From assembly GCA_017694995.1 (NCBI GenBank), contig JADIMB010000059.1:1-63225 (forward strand): a stretch of DNA of 63,225 bases, given 5' to 3'. Below are positions 15,783 through 23,998 of the stretch, piece after piece. Made by a program: the position numbers and the translations under genes. The notes under the pieces are model-generated. The model ran no database searches and was not told the DNA's origin. It saw only the letters and a program-made list of their open reading frames with translations. This DNA is from Candidatus Cryptobacteroides faecavium (GTDB lineage: Bacteria > Bacteroidota > Bacteroidia > Bacteroidales > UBA932). Position 1 is the stretch's first letter. Each line of letters opens with the position of its first letter.

Positions 15783-16337
15783 ATGAATACATTACCGATT
15801 TATCTATATGGAGCGGAAGTCTTGAGGGAACATGCAAAGGAGGCTGATATCACTGACCGGGAGCATCTGTCTGAGCTCGTGGGTCAGATGAAGGAGACAC
15901 TTAAGAGCGCGGACGGCTGCGGACTGGCAGCCCCTCAGGTCGGGGTGTCGGAGAGGGTGCTGATAGTGGACGGGACTGTCGTGTCAGACGTGTATGACTA
16001 CCTTAAGGATTTCAGGAGGACAATGATCAATCCGGTCCTGCTGGAGGAAAGTCCGGAACAGAGCACATATTCGGAAGGGTGCCTCAGTGTCCCCGGGGTA
16101 TATGCGGATGTGAAGAGACCTTCGAAAATCAAGGTCGAGTATTATAACGAGGCCTTCGAGAAGGTCACTGAGGAGTTTGACAAGTTCGCCTGCAGGATGA
16201 TCCAGCACGAGATGGACCATCTGGACGGCAACCTTTTCGTGGACAGGGTCGCTCCGATAAGGCGCAAGATGATCACCAAGAAGCTGCAGAATATTGCGAA
16301 AGGCCGCATAACTGCACGATATAAAACCAGACAGTGA
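15783..16337 (+). CDS. def: Peptide deformylase
   Basis: Removes the formyl group from the N-terminal methionine of new proteins. All three motifs are present: GCGLAAPQVG, EGCLSVPG (metal Cys100) and QHEMDH (His142, catalytic Glu143, His146). The 184-residue length is normal. The start has an AGGAG sequence 8 nt upstream, unusual for this phylum where Shine-Dalgarno sites are often absent. It sits between ruvX and the phosphohexomutase gene. Confidence 0.96.
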   Translation: MNTLPIYLYGAEVLREHAKEADITDREHLSELVGQMKETLKSADGCGLAAPQVGVSERVLIVDGTVVSDVYDYLKDFRRTMINPVLLEESPEQSTYSEGCLSVPGVYADVKRPSKIKVEYYNEAFEKVTEEFDKFACRMIQHEMDHLDGNLFVDRVAPIRRKMITKKLQNIAKGRITARYKTRQ

Positions 16338-16347
16338 CATTAATCTT

Positions 16348-17703
16348 ATGGGAGCATTTCACGCTTATGACATCCGCGGGGTCTACAATGTGGACTTCGA
16401 CAGGGAGACGGCCTACAAGGTAGGGTATTTCATCCCGGAGCTTCTCGGAACGGACAAGGTCCTGGTAGGCCGGGACTGCCGCGTATCTTCAGACGAGATA
16501 CACGATTATCTGATCCGGGGAATAGCGGACGCGGGGGCTGATGTTTATGACCTGGGCCTCGCCACCACCCCGATGGTGTACTTCGGGACTGCCGAATACG
16601 GGTTCAAGGCATCGGTCCAGATTACAGCCTCGCACAATCCGGCACAGTACAACGGGATGAAAGTCTCCAGGGAGAATGCGCTTCCTGTGGGGCTGGACAA
16701 CGGTCTGGGACAGATCCGTGACTGGATAGACGCCGGCAGGCCATGCCCTGCAGCCGGGAAGAAAGGTCAGGTGCATGCAATGGACATTCACAAGGCCTAT
16801 CTGGATTTCCTTTTGAAATTCAGGCAGGACTGGTCGTCGCTGAAAATAGCCATGGATGTATCCAACGGCATGGCATGCCTCTATGTGAAAGAGATTTTCG
16901 GGGATGCACCTTCATATATATACGATACTATGGACGGACGGTTCCCCAACCATGAGCCGAATCCTCTTGTCCCTGAAAATGTGGCTGCACTGAAGGAGCT
17001 TGTCCTCAGGACAGGGGCGGATGTCGGGGTGATATATGACGGGGACGCCGACCGGGTGATGTTCGTGGACGAGAACGGCAGATTCATTTCGCCGGATCTC
17101 ATGATAGCTGTTCTGGGACACTGGTTCCTTGAGGAGAAAGGAGAAAAAGGTATTGTGCTGCAGGATATTAGAAGTTCCAAGGCTGTAGGGGAATACCTTA
17201 GGCCTATGGGGGCGGAGATGGAGACATGGAAAGTCGGCAGGGCATTTGCCGCCAGGAAGCTGCGTGAGATTGACGGAGTGTACGGAGGCGAGCTGGCCGG
17301 CCATTATTATTTCAGGGATTTCTTCTATTCGGACAGCGGTCTGCTGGCTTCCATCCTTATCCTTAACGTAATAGCAGGGATGAAGAGCAAAGGGATATCT
17401 CTTTCCGGCCTGATCTCAAGGATAGAGAAATACCAGAATTCCGGAGAGATCAATTTCCGTATCGGGGACAAGCGCGGTGCAATGGATGCGGTAAGGGACT
17501 ATTTCATGGGGAGCGAAAAGGCGACTGCATATATGGATTTTGACGGCTACAGGGTGGAATTCCCGGACTGGTGGTTCAACATCAGGCCGTCAAATACGGA
17601 GCCTTATCTGAGGTTCATCTGCGAGGCCTCATCGAGGGAGCTGCTTGACAGTAAAGTGTCTGCCGTGCGCAGGATTCTTTCTGAAAAATTCGGGGCCGAA
17701 TGA
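16348..17703 (+). CDS. Phosphomannomutase/phosphoglucomutase
   Basis: A 451-residue alpha-D-phosphohexomutase that interconverts hexose 1- and 6-phosphates for nucleotide-sugar supply. The phosphoserine loop TASHNPAQYNGMK (Ser95), the metal loop DGDADR (Asp231, Asp233, Asp235), the sugar loop GGELAGHYYF and the phosphate loop RPSNTEPYLR are all intact. The motifs fit the AlgC/ManB-like branch rather than GlmM. It lies 10 nt after def. A truncated copy of the MITE-like element lies just downstream. Confidence 0.92.
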   Translation: MGAFHAYDIRGVYNVDFDRETAYKVGYFIPELLGTDKVLVGRDCRVSSDEIHDYLIRGIADAGADVYDLGLATTPMVYFGTAEYGFKASVQITASHNPAQYNGMKVSRENALPVGLDNGLGQIRDWIDAGRPCPAAGKKGQVHAMDIHKAYLDFLLKFRQDWSSLKIAMDVSNGMACLYVKEIFGDAPSYIYDTMDGRFPNHEPNPLVPENVAALKELVLRTGADVGVIYDGDADRVMFVDENGRFISPDLMIAVLGHWFLEEKGEKGIVLQDIRSSKAVGEYLRPMGAEMETWKVGRAFAARKLREIDGVYGGELAGHYYFRDFFYSDSGLLASILILNVIAGMKSKGISLSGLISRIEKYQNSGEINFRIGDKRGAMDAVRDYFMGSEKATAYMDFDGYRVEFPDWWFNIRPSNTEPYLRFICEASSRELLDSKVSAVRRILSEKFGAE

Positions 17704-17733
17704 AGGTTTATCCGGAGTGGCCCCGTGATATTT

Positions 17734-17800
17734 ACGGATTCCGGTCATAAATGGTAAAATATTGGTTTTTAAAACATAAATTCGTCGAACCGACGTTAAA
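17734..17800. repeat. Second copy of the MITE-like sequence, left end missing
   Basis: ACGGATTCCGGTCATAAATG at the left and TAAATTCGTCGAAC plus GACGTTAAA at the right match 2506-2585. Compared with that copy it lacks about 13 bp in the middle, and the left terminal inverted repeat is not recognisable. The right end reads ACCGACGTTAA, one base different from the other copy. It fills most of the gap between the phosphohexomutase gene and the thioredoxin gene. Confidence 0.7.
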
Positions 17801-17801
17801 A

Positions 17802-17809
17802 TAAATTTG
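17802..17809 (+). promoter_or_regulatory. Minus-7-like box at the edge of the MITE-like copy
   Basis: TAAATTTG matches TAnnTTTG but ends only 2 nt before the thioredoxin ATG, and no minus-33 box sits 19-22 nt upstream. Either the mRNA is nearly leaderless or the match is fortuitous. Confidence 0.3.
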
Positions 17810-17811
17810 CT

Positions 17812-18249
17812 ATGAGAACAATTAAGACAATCATTACCGTTGCCGCTGCATTCGTGGCGGGCGGTTTTATTGCCTGTGCGGATACAGGGGAAAAGCATGA
17901 TGGTGTAACTGTCCTTACAGAGGAGCAGTACAAGAGCGGAGTAGAGGACTTTTCCACCAGCGGATGGGAATATCTGGGAGACACTCCTGCGATAGTGGAC
18001 TTTTATGCGGACTGGTGCGGCCCCTGCCGCAAGCTGGCCCCGATAATGGATGAACTTGCGGCAGAGTATGCCGGCAAGGTGAGGTTCTACAAGGTGAACG
18101 TGGACAATGCGAAGGCGCTTTCGGCGGCTTACGGCATACGGTCGATACCGTCTGTCCTTTTCATTCCTGCCGACGGCGGCGAGCCTCAGATGAATGTGGG
18201 GCTTATGAGCAAGGAGGAATTCAGGAAGAAGATAGACGGACTTCTGTGA
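17812..18249 (+). CDS. Thioredoxin-family lipoprotein
   Basis: A 145-residue exported thioredoxin. The N-terminus is a signal peptide ending in GGFIAC, so Cys22 is the likely lipidation site; a thioredoxin fold follows with DWCGPCRKL (Cys69 and Cys72). YGIRSIPSVLFIP holds the cis-proline loop. It would reduce or exchange disulfides in periplasmic proteins and could take electrons from the DsbD-like reductase elsewhere in the window; that partnership is inference. It is preceded by the truncated MITE-like copy. Confidence 0.9.
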   Translation: MRTIKTIITVAAAFVAGGFIACADTGEKHDGVTVLTEEQYKSGVEDFSTSGWEYLGDTPAIVDFYADWCGPCRKLAPIMDELAAEYAGKVRFYKVNVDNAKALSAAYGIRSIPSVLFIPADGGEPQMNVGLMSKEEFRKKIDGLL

Positions 18250-18285
18250 CGTCTGCCCGGCTGTGTCCGGTGTGCATATAAAGAG

Positions 18286-18320
18286 ACAGGGTGTCCCGGG
18301 TCATTGCCGGGGCACCCTGT
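18286..18320. terminator. Hairpin between converging thioredoxin and rubrerythrin genes
   Basis: ACAGGGTGTCCCGG (18286-18299) pairs with CCGGGGCACCCTGT (18307-18320), a 14-pair stem with one G-T wobble and a seven-base loop. The minus-strand side is followed by CTCTTTATA. It probably ends transcription from both converging genes. Confidence 0.65.
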
Positions 18321-18341
18321 TCAAGTCTTCCGCAGGGGAGG

Positions 18342-18896
18342 TTATTTCTTGAAATAACGGTTGTAAAGACCCTGGAAGCCTGCACCGTGGCGGGCCTCAT
18401 CCTTGCACATCTCGTGTACTGTGTCGTGGATGGCGTCGAGGTTCTGGGCTTTTGCCAGTTTGGCAATGCGGAGCTTGTCCTCGCATGCGCCTGCCTCTGC
18501 TTCGATCCTCTTCTCGAGGTTGGTCTTGGTGTCCCATACGACTTCGCCAAGAAGCTCTGCAAACCTTGATGCATGGTCAGCCTCTTCAAAAGCATATCTC
18601 TTGAATGCCTCTGCGATCTCAGGATATCCTTCCCTGTCTGCCTGGCGGCTCATCGCCAGATACATGCCGACTTCTGAACATTCGCCGCTGAAATGAGCCT
18701 TGAGCCCTTCCAGGATCTCCGGATCCACTCCTTTCGCTACACCGAGCCTGTGCTCGTCTGCCCAGGACTTTGCGCCTTCGGTCTCTACTACTTCAACGAA
18801 CTTGTCCGCTTTCGCATGGCAGAGCGGGCATTCTGCAGGTGGATTCTCGCCCTCATATACGTATCCGCACACGAGGCATCTGAATTTCTTTTTCAT
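18342..18896 (-). CDS. Rubrerythrin with N-terminal rubredoxin domain
   Basis: A non-haem diiron peroxidase that reduces hydrogen peroxide in anaerobes. In 184 residues, a rubredoxin-type centre comes first ([10 protein letters not shown] then CPLCHA) and the ferritin-like four-helix domain follows, with FEEADH and DEARH supplying diiron ligands. This is the reverse of the classical order (diiron first). No signal peptide, so cytoplasmic. It has its own promoter, divergent from the SLC13-type permease. Confidence 0.9.
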   Translation of the reverse strand: MKKKFRCLVCGYVYEGENPPAECPLCHAKADKFVEVVETEGAKSWADEHRLGVAKGVDPEILEGLKAHFSGECSEVGMYLAMSRQADREGYPEIAEAFKRYAFEEADHASRFAELLGEVVWDTKTNLEKRIEAEAGACEDKLRIAKLAKAQNLDAIHDTVHEMCKDEARHGAGFQGLYNRYFKK

Positions 18897-18969
18897 GTTA
18901 TTGTCTCCTTATAATTGTTGTTTACCCAAAAAGGTCGTTATTTTGAATAATTCAAATTTAAATCTATGG

Positions 18970-19000
18970 CAAAGGTAGTCAAATTTCCAGATTCGCCAAA
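18970..19000 (-). promoter_or_regulatory. Promoter of rubrerythrin
   Basis: On the minus strand TTTG (plus 18997-19000) and TACCTTTG (plus 18970-18977) are 19 nt apart. The leader would be about 65-70 nt. A second minus-7-like TAAATTTG is at plus 18953-18960. Confidence 0.75.
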
Positions 19001-19008
19001 AATTTGTG

Positions 19009-19039
19009 TTGAAAAAGTCAGGACAGTTTCCTAAATTTG
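19009..19039 (+). promoter_or_regulatory. Promoter of the SLC13/RCK permease
   Basis: TTG (19009-19011) and TAAATTTG (19032-19039) are 20 nt apart. It starts 8 bp from the divergent rubrerythrin minus-33 box, so the two promoters are back to back. The leader to the chosen ATG is about 75 nt. Confidence 0.65.
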
Positions 19040-19120
19040 TAAGGATATGCAGAGCAGATGCATATTCCGGGCCGTGGTATTTCCATTCCTGTTTTTTTTC
19101 ACCTGCAAATACTTTATCGG

Positions 19121-20980
19121 ATGCTTATTACTCTGTTTATACTGATTCTTGCGTCAGTTTTTTTCGTGTCGGGCAAAGTCAGGTCTGACATTGTGGCATT
19201 GTGCTCTCTTATCGCCTTGATGGTGACAGGGGTGCTCACACCGGAGGAGGCTCTTTCCGGCTTCTCGAACAATGTCGTGATCATGATGATAGGTCTTTTT
19301 GTCGTCGGCGGGGCCATTTTCCAGACAGGTCTGGCCAAGATGATAAGTTCCCGTATACTGAAGCTGGCCGGCAACAGCGAGATCAGGCTCTTCCTCCTGG
19401 TGATGATAGCCACTTCTGCGATAGGTGCATTCGTGAGCAATACCGGGACTGTCGCCCTTATGCTCCCGATTGTGGTGAGCATGGCCCACAACGCAGGCAT
19501 AAATTCTTCCAGGCTGCTGATGCCTCTCGCTTTCGCCAGCAGCATGGGCGGGATGATGACGCTTATCGGTACGCCGCCGAACCTTATAATAAATGACACA
19601 TTGACAGGTGCCGGATACGGGCCCCTGTCTTTCTTTTCCTTCACGCCTGTGGGGATAATATGCGTAGTTACCGGCATACTTGTACTCCTCCCGCTTACGA
19701 AATGGTTTCTCGGGAAGACGGAGAAACAGGATATGAAGGCTTCCTCAGGAAAGACTCTCGGACAGCTTGCCAAAGAATACGGGCTGTCAAGCAACCTGTT
19801 CAGGCTCAGGGCTCAGCATGGATCCAAAGCTACCGGGAAGACAATCATAGAGCTGGACGTGCGCAAGATATATAAGATCAATGTCCTGGAAATCCGCAGG
19901 GTGGAGGCTGCGCAGCACCGTTTTCTGAAGACTGTCACGCAGAAGCTCGCCTCGGCCGATACCGTGATACGGAACGGGGATATCCTGTACGTGACAGGTG
20001 ATGTGGAATCGGTGAACCGGTTTGCCGAGGATACCGGCCTTGAGCTGCTTGACGAGCACGCGTCAGAGATGACCACAAGGAACGGCAAGTCGCTTGCATT
20101 CTATGATATAGGTATAGCGGAAATCCTCCTGACCCCTTCTTCCAGGATTGTCAACCAGACTGTGAAGGAGGCGGGGTTCAGGGACAAGTTCAATGTGAAT
20201 GTGCTCGGGATAAGGCGCAGGAAGGAGTATATCCTTCATGACCTGGGGCAGGAGGTCATACACAACGGGGACGTGCTTCTGGTCCAGGGTGCATGGGGTG
20301 ACATAGCGCGTCTCGGGAAGGATGACTCCGAATGGGTGGTGCTTGGGGAGCCTCTTGAGCAGGCCAGGAAAGTGACTCTGGACTATAAGGCCCCTGTCGC
20401 GGCGGTCATTATGATAGCCATGGTGGCGATGATGGTATTTAATTTCATCCCTGTGGCCCCTGTCACTGCTGTGATGATCGCGGCCATGCTTATGGTGCTG
20501 ACGGGATGCTTCCGGAATGTGGAGGCCGCATACAAGACAATCAACTGGGAGACAATCGTCCTTTTTGCCGCCATGCTTCCAATGTCTCTTGCGCTGGAGA
20601 AGACAGGTGTCTCGGATTATATAGCCGGAGCGATGGCCGGAGGGCTCGGTTCTCATGGCCCGATGCTTCTTATGGCCGGTGTGTATTTCGCCACGTCGCT
20701 GATGACCATGTTCATAAGCAATACTGTCACTGCGGTGCTTATGGCGCCTATCGCGCTGCAGAGCGCCATGCAGATAGGGGTGAGTCCCGTGCCTTTCCTG
20801 TTTGCGGTGACTGTGGCCGCCAGCATGTGTTTCGCCTCTCCTTTCTCCACCCCGCCCAACGCCCTTGTCATGAGGGCGGGGCAGTACACTTTCATGGATT
20901 ATGTGAAAGTGGGGCTTCCTCTTCAGCTGATCATGGGTGTGGTGATGGTGCTTGTGCTCCCGCTGCTCTTCCCGTTCTGA
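19121..20980 (+). CDS. SLC13/DASS family permease with two RCK_C domains
   Basis: A 619-residue inner-membrane transporter in two halves. Membrane segments at the N-terminus include SNTGTVALMLPIV and GTPPNLIIN, and a second set at the C-terminus includes ISNTVTAVLMAPIA and FSTPPNALVM; these are the paired SNT-like substrate motifs of the divalent-anion symporters. Between them (about residues 190-390) are two TrkA/RCK C-terminal regulatory domains (KIYKINVLEIRR and KFNVNVLGIRR regions). The ATG at 19121 is chosen since upstream codons are not transporter-like. Substrate (sulfate, dicarboxylate or other anion) cannot be told. Confidence 0.88.
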   Translation: MLITLFILILASVFFVSGKVRSDIVALCSLIALMVTGVLTPEEALSGFSNNVVIMMIGLFVVGGAIFQTGLAKMISSRILKLAGNSEIRLFLLVMIATSAIGAFVSNTGTVALMLPIVVSMAHNAGINSSRLLMPLAFASSMGGMMTLIGTPPNLIINDTLTGAGYGPLSFFSFTPVGIICVVTGILVLLPLTKWFLGKTEKQDMKASSGKTLGQLAKEYGLSSNLFRLRAQHGSKATGKTIIELDVRKIYKINVLEIRRVEAAQHRFLKTVTQKLASADTVIRNGDILYVTGDVESVNRFAEDTGLELLDEHASEMTTRNGKSLAFYDIGIAEILLTPSSRIVNQTVKEAGFRDKFNVNVLGIRRRKEYILHDLGQEVIHNGDVLLVQGAWGDIARLGKDDSEWVVLGEPLEQARKVTLDYKAPVAAVIMIAMVAMMVFNFIPVAPVTAVMIAAMLMVLTGCFRNVEAAYKTINWETIVLFAAMLPMSLALEKTGVSDYIAGAMAGGLGSHGPMLLMAGVYFATSLMTMFISNTVTAVLMAPIALQSAMQIGVSPVPFLFAVTVAASMCFASPFSTPPNALVMRAGQYTFMDYVKVGLPLQLIMGVVMVLVLPLLFPF

Positions 20981-21026
20981 TTGCAGAGTTATTGATAAGA
21001 TGAAAAAGTTGTTCTGAAGTTTGTCT

Positions 21027-23996
21027 ATGGTTCCTTTTCTAAAGCAGGTCGCTTGCCATTATTTCCCGTTCGGCGGCCGGGAGTACTGTTTTATTTTCCC
21101 GAACCGGCGGTCGATGGCGTTTTTCAGGAAATACCTTTCCGAGGTGGTGGCTGAAAAGTCCGGAGTGCCTGTCGTCGCCCCGGAAATGTTCACAATAAAT
21201 GATTTTTTCATAAGAGTACACGGGGGCAAGACTGCAGACAGGGTTATGTTGCTCCTGGAACTTTACGGGTGTTACCGGGAGCTTAACCCCAAGGCGGAAA
21301 GCCTGGATGAATTCATATTCTGGGGAGATGTGATACTCGGTGATTTCAACGATGTGGACAAGTATCTGGCCGATCCGTCCCGTCTGTATGCCAACGTGGC
21401 CGATTTCAAGTCCATCCAGGACACGTTCGAGTATCTGACTCCGGTGCAGCGTGAGGCGATAATGAATTTCGTGAGGCATTTCAATGACCGGAGCGGAAGG
21501 CTTACTGTAGATCCGGGGGCAGGTGACCCTGATGTGAAAGAGAGGTTCCTGCAGATATGGAATATCCTCTATCCTCTGTATCTCAAGTTCAGGGAAAGGC
21601 TTGACAGCAAAGGGCTTTCTTATGAAGGGATGGTGTACAGGGCGCTGGCGGACCGTCTTCATGAAGAGTCTGTGGGGGATATCCTGCATGCTGTCTTCCA
21701 CAGGGATATGAAATATGTGTTCGTCGGGCTGAATGCTCTGAACGAGTGCGAGAAGGCTGTGATGCGCAGGATGCGGGATGCCGCTCTGGCGGAATTCTGC
21801 TGGGATTATTCCGGGGACATGATACGTGACCCGAAGAACAAGTCTTCGTATTTCATGGCCGGCAATGTGAAGGAGTTCCCCCAGAGTTTCGAGGTGGATC
21901 CCGATGGGGTCAGGATCCCTGTTTTCAATATCATAAGTGTGCCTTCATCAGTAGGACAGGTCAAGCAGGTCCCTTCCGTGCTGCAGGAGATCGCCGACAG
22001 CCGGACAGGTGGAGACTTGTCGAAGGTCGGACTGCTGGACACCCCGGACGGAGTGGGGGCCGCAGACTGCGCCCTGGTCCTTCCGGACGAGTCCCTGCTG
22101 ATGCCGCTGCTCAACACTGTGCCTCCTGAGATCCCGGAGGTCAATGTGACTATGGGGTATCCGATGCAGTCAAGTGCTTTCTACGGCATGATGTCCGGAA
22201 TCTCTTCCCTGCAGATCCACATGCGCAGGCGGAAAGACGGGTGGAGCTTCTATTACAGGCAGGTGTGGGGCCTTTTCTCCAACAGCATATTCAGGAAGGC
22301 GATGGGGGAGAGCGGGGAGGCCATAGCCAGGGCTGTCAAAGAAGGGGCAAAACTTTATGTCCCGGAGTCAGACCTGAAAGGGTGCCCTCTCTTCGATGCC
22401 GTGTTCCGGCCGGTGGCTGTGGACCAGAAACTCGCTTCAGCCGGGACGGTTACGGCCTTTGCGGAATACCAGATGGATATCATAAGCCTGGTGGCCCCCG
22501 TGCTCCGGGACGACATCGACCTGTGTGCGGAGCTTGACTTTGCAAGGGAGTATTACAGGTGTGTGTCACGGCTCAAGGACATGAGGCTGGAGATCCAGCC
22601 GCTGACATATATAAGGATACTTGAGCAGCTTCTGGGCGCGGTCTCTGTCCCTTTCAATGGGGAGCCGCTCAAAGGTCTGCAGATCATGGGGCCTCTTGAG
22701 ACAAGGGCTCTGGATTTCACGAATCTTGTGATTTTATCTGCGAACGAGGGGATTTTCCCGCGCCGAAGTGTGAGTTCTTCATTTATCCCTCCGGAGCTTC
22801 GTAAAGGCTTCGGACTTCCTACATACGAATACCAGGATGCCGTATGGGCATATTATTTCTACCGTATGATCACAAGGGCCGAGAATGTGTGGCTCCTGTA
22901 TGATTCCAGGACTGAGGGCATGAAGACGGGGGAGGAAAGCAGGTATATCAAGCAGCTGGAATACCATTTCAGGCTTCCGTTGAGGCGCTACGCCGCCGAC
23001 TCCAAGGCACGGGCGGTGATTTCCGGGGATGAGATCCAGAAGACAGCCGAGGATATAAGGGCGATAAAGAGGAAGGAGCTGTCGGCTTCTTCTGTGCAGA
23101 ATTATATCGCCTGTCCGGCCAAGTTCTACTATTCCGTAGTAAAGGGCCTTTCTCCGGAAGAGGAGGTGCCGGAATCCATGGACGCCGCCATGATAGGCAA
23201 CATATATCACGGAGTCATGCAGGCGATATATCAGGGCGATGCCGCCATGAAGCCGGATTTTATCCCGGACAGCCGCCGCGGGTGGATGAAAGGGGCACTG
23301 GAATACGTGTCAAGGGACTATATAAGAGGGTGGATGAAGCGTGAGCCCGAGATAAAGGCTAAGGTCAGGGCCCTGATGACGGAGCAGATCCGGGACCAGG
23401 AGATTTCCGGACGCAACCTTGTGATAGAGGACGTGATAGTGAAATATGTCCTGAAGACTCTCGAAAGGGACCTGGAGATACTGGAGGAATCAGGGGCGGA
23501 TGTCTTCCGTATAGAGGGGCTGGAGAAAGAGCTGAAGGCAAGCGTGGCGGGATTCCGCTTCAAGGGCTATATCGACAGACTGGACAGCATCACAGGAGAC
23601 AGGATCCGCGTGGTGGACTACAAGACCGGCAAGGTCAAGCCGGAGGACCTGGAGCTTTCCGGAATCGAAGGGGAGAAGGCTGCTGCCGCAGTGTTCGGTG
23701 ACGGCCCGTTCAGGAGCAAGCCCAAGATAGCATTCCAGCTGTTCATATATGACATGCTCCTCAGGGAGAACGGCCTTGACAGGGACAGGACAATCTGCGA
23801 TTCCGTGTATTCCACAGCGAAGCTTTTTACGGAACCTCCTGTGACAGTGGATCTGGGCGAATCATTTTACGGGCTCATGAAAGAAGGCCTGGAGAAGCTG
23901 CTCTCGGAGATGGAGGACCTGTCTGTTCCGTTCCGCAGGACTGAGGATTCCGATGTGTGCGCTTACTGTGATTTCAGGATAATTTGTGGACGTTGA
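21027..23996 (+). CDS. addB: AddB-like PD-(D/E)XK recombination nuclease
   Basis: A 989-residue partner of AddA in double-strand-break processing. The N-terminal part is helicase-like but without a Walker A loop (FIFPNRRSMAFFRKYL). The C-terminal part is a RecB-type nuclease: YIACPAKFYY, GNIYHGVMQ, and VVDYKTGKVK carrying the catalytic Asp and Lys. SDVCAYCDFRIICGR closes the protein; with the Cys of YIACP it makes the four-cysteine [4Fe-4S] staple known from AddB. The ATG at 21027 is used rather than a TTG two codons upstream. addA follows after 2 nt. Confidence 0.88.
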   Translation: MVPFLKQVACHYFPFGGREYCFIFPNRRSMAFFRKYLSEVVAEKSGVPVVAPEMFTINDFFIRVHGGKTADRVMLLLELYGCYRELNPKAESLDEFIFWGDVILGDFNDVDKYLADPSRLYANVADFKSIQDTFEYLTPVQREAIMNFVRHFNDRSGRLTVDPGAGDPDVKERFLQIWNILYPLYLKFRERLDSKGLSYEGMVYRALADRLHEESVGDILHAVFHRDMKYVFVGLNALNECEKAVMRRMRDAALAEFCWDYSGDMIRDPKNKSSYFMAGNVKEFPQSFEVDPDGVRIPVFNIISVPSSVGQVKQVPSVLQEIADSRTGGDLSKVGLLDTPDGVGAADCALVLPDESLLMPLLNTVPPEIPEVNVTMGYPMQSSAFYGMMSGISSLQIHMRRRKDGWSFYYRQVWGLFSNSIFRKAMGESGEAIARAVKEGAKLYVPESDLKGCPLFDAVFRPVAVDQKLASAGTVTAFAEYQMDIISLVAPVLRDDIDLCAELDFAREYYRCVSRLKDMRLEIQPLTYIRILEQLLGAVSVPFNGEPLKGLQIMGPLETRALDFTNLVILSANEGIFPRRSVSSSFIPPELRKGFGLPTYEYQDAVWAYYFYRMITRAENVWLLYDSRTEGMKTGEESRYIKQLEYHFRLPLRRYAADSKARAVISGDEIQKTAEDIRAIKRKELSASSVQNYIACPAKFYYSVVKGLSPEEEVPESMDAAMIGNIYHGVMQAIYQGDAAMKPDFIPDSRRGWMKGALEYVSRDYIRGWMKREPEIKAKVRALMTEQIRDQEISGRNLVIEDVIVKYVLKTLERDLEILEESGADVFRIEGLEKELKASVAGFRFKGYIDRLDSITGDRIRVVDYKTGKVKPEDLELSGIEGEKAAAAVFGDGPFRSKPKIAFQLFIYDMLLRENGLDRDRTICDSVYSTAKLFTEPPVTVDLGESFYGLMKEGLEKLLSEMEDLSVPFRRTEDSDVCAYCDFRIICGR

Positions 23997-23998
23997 CT

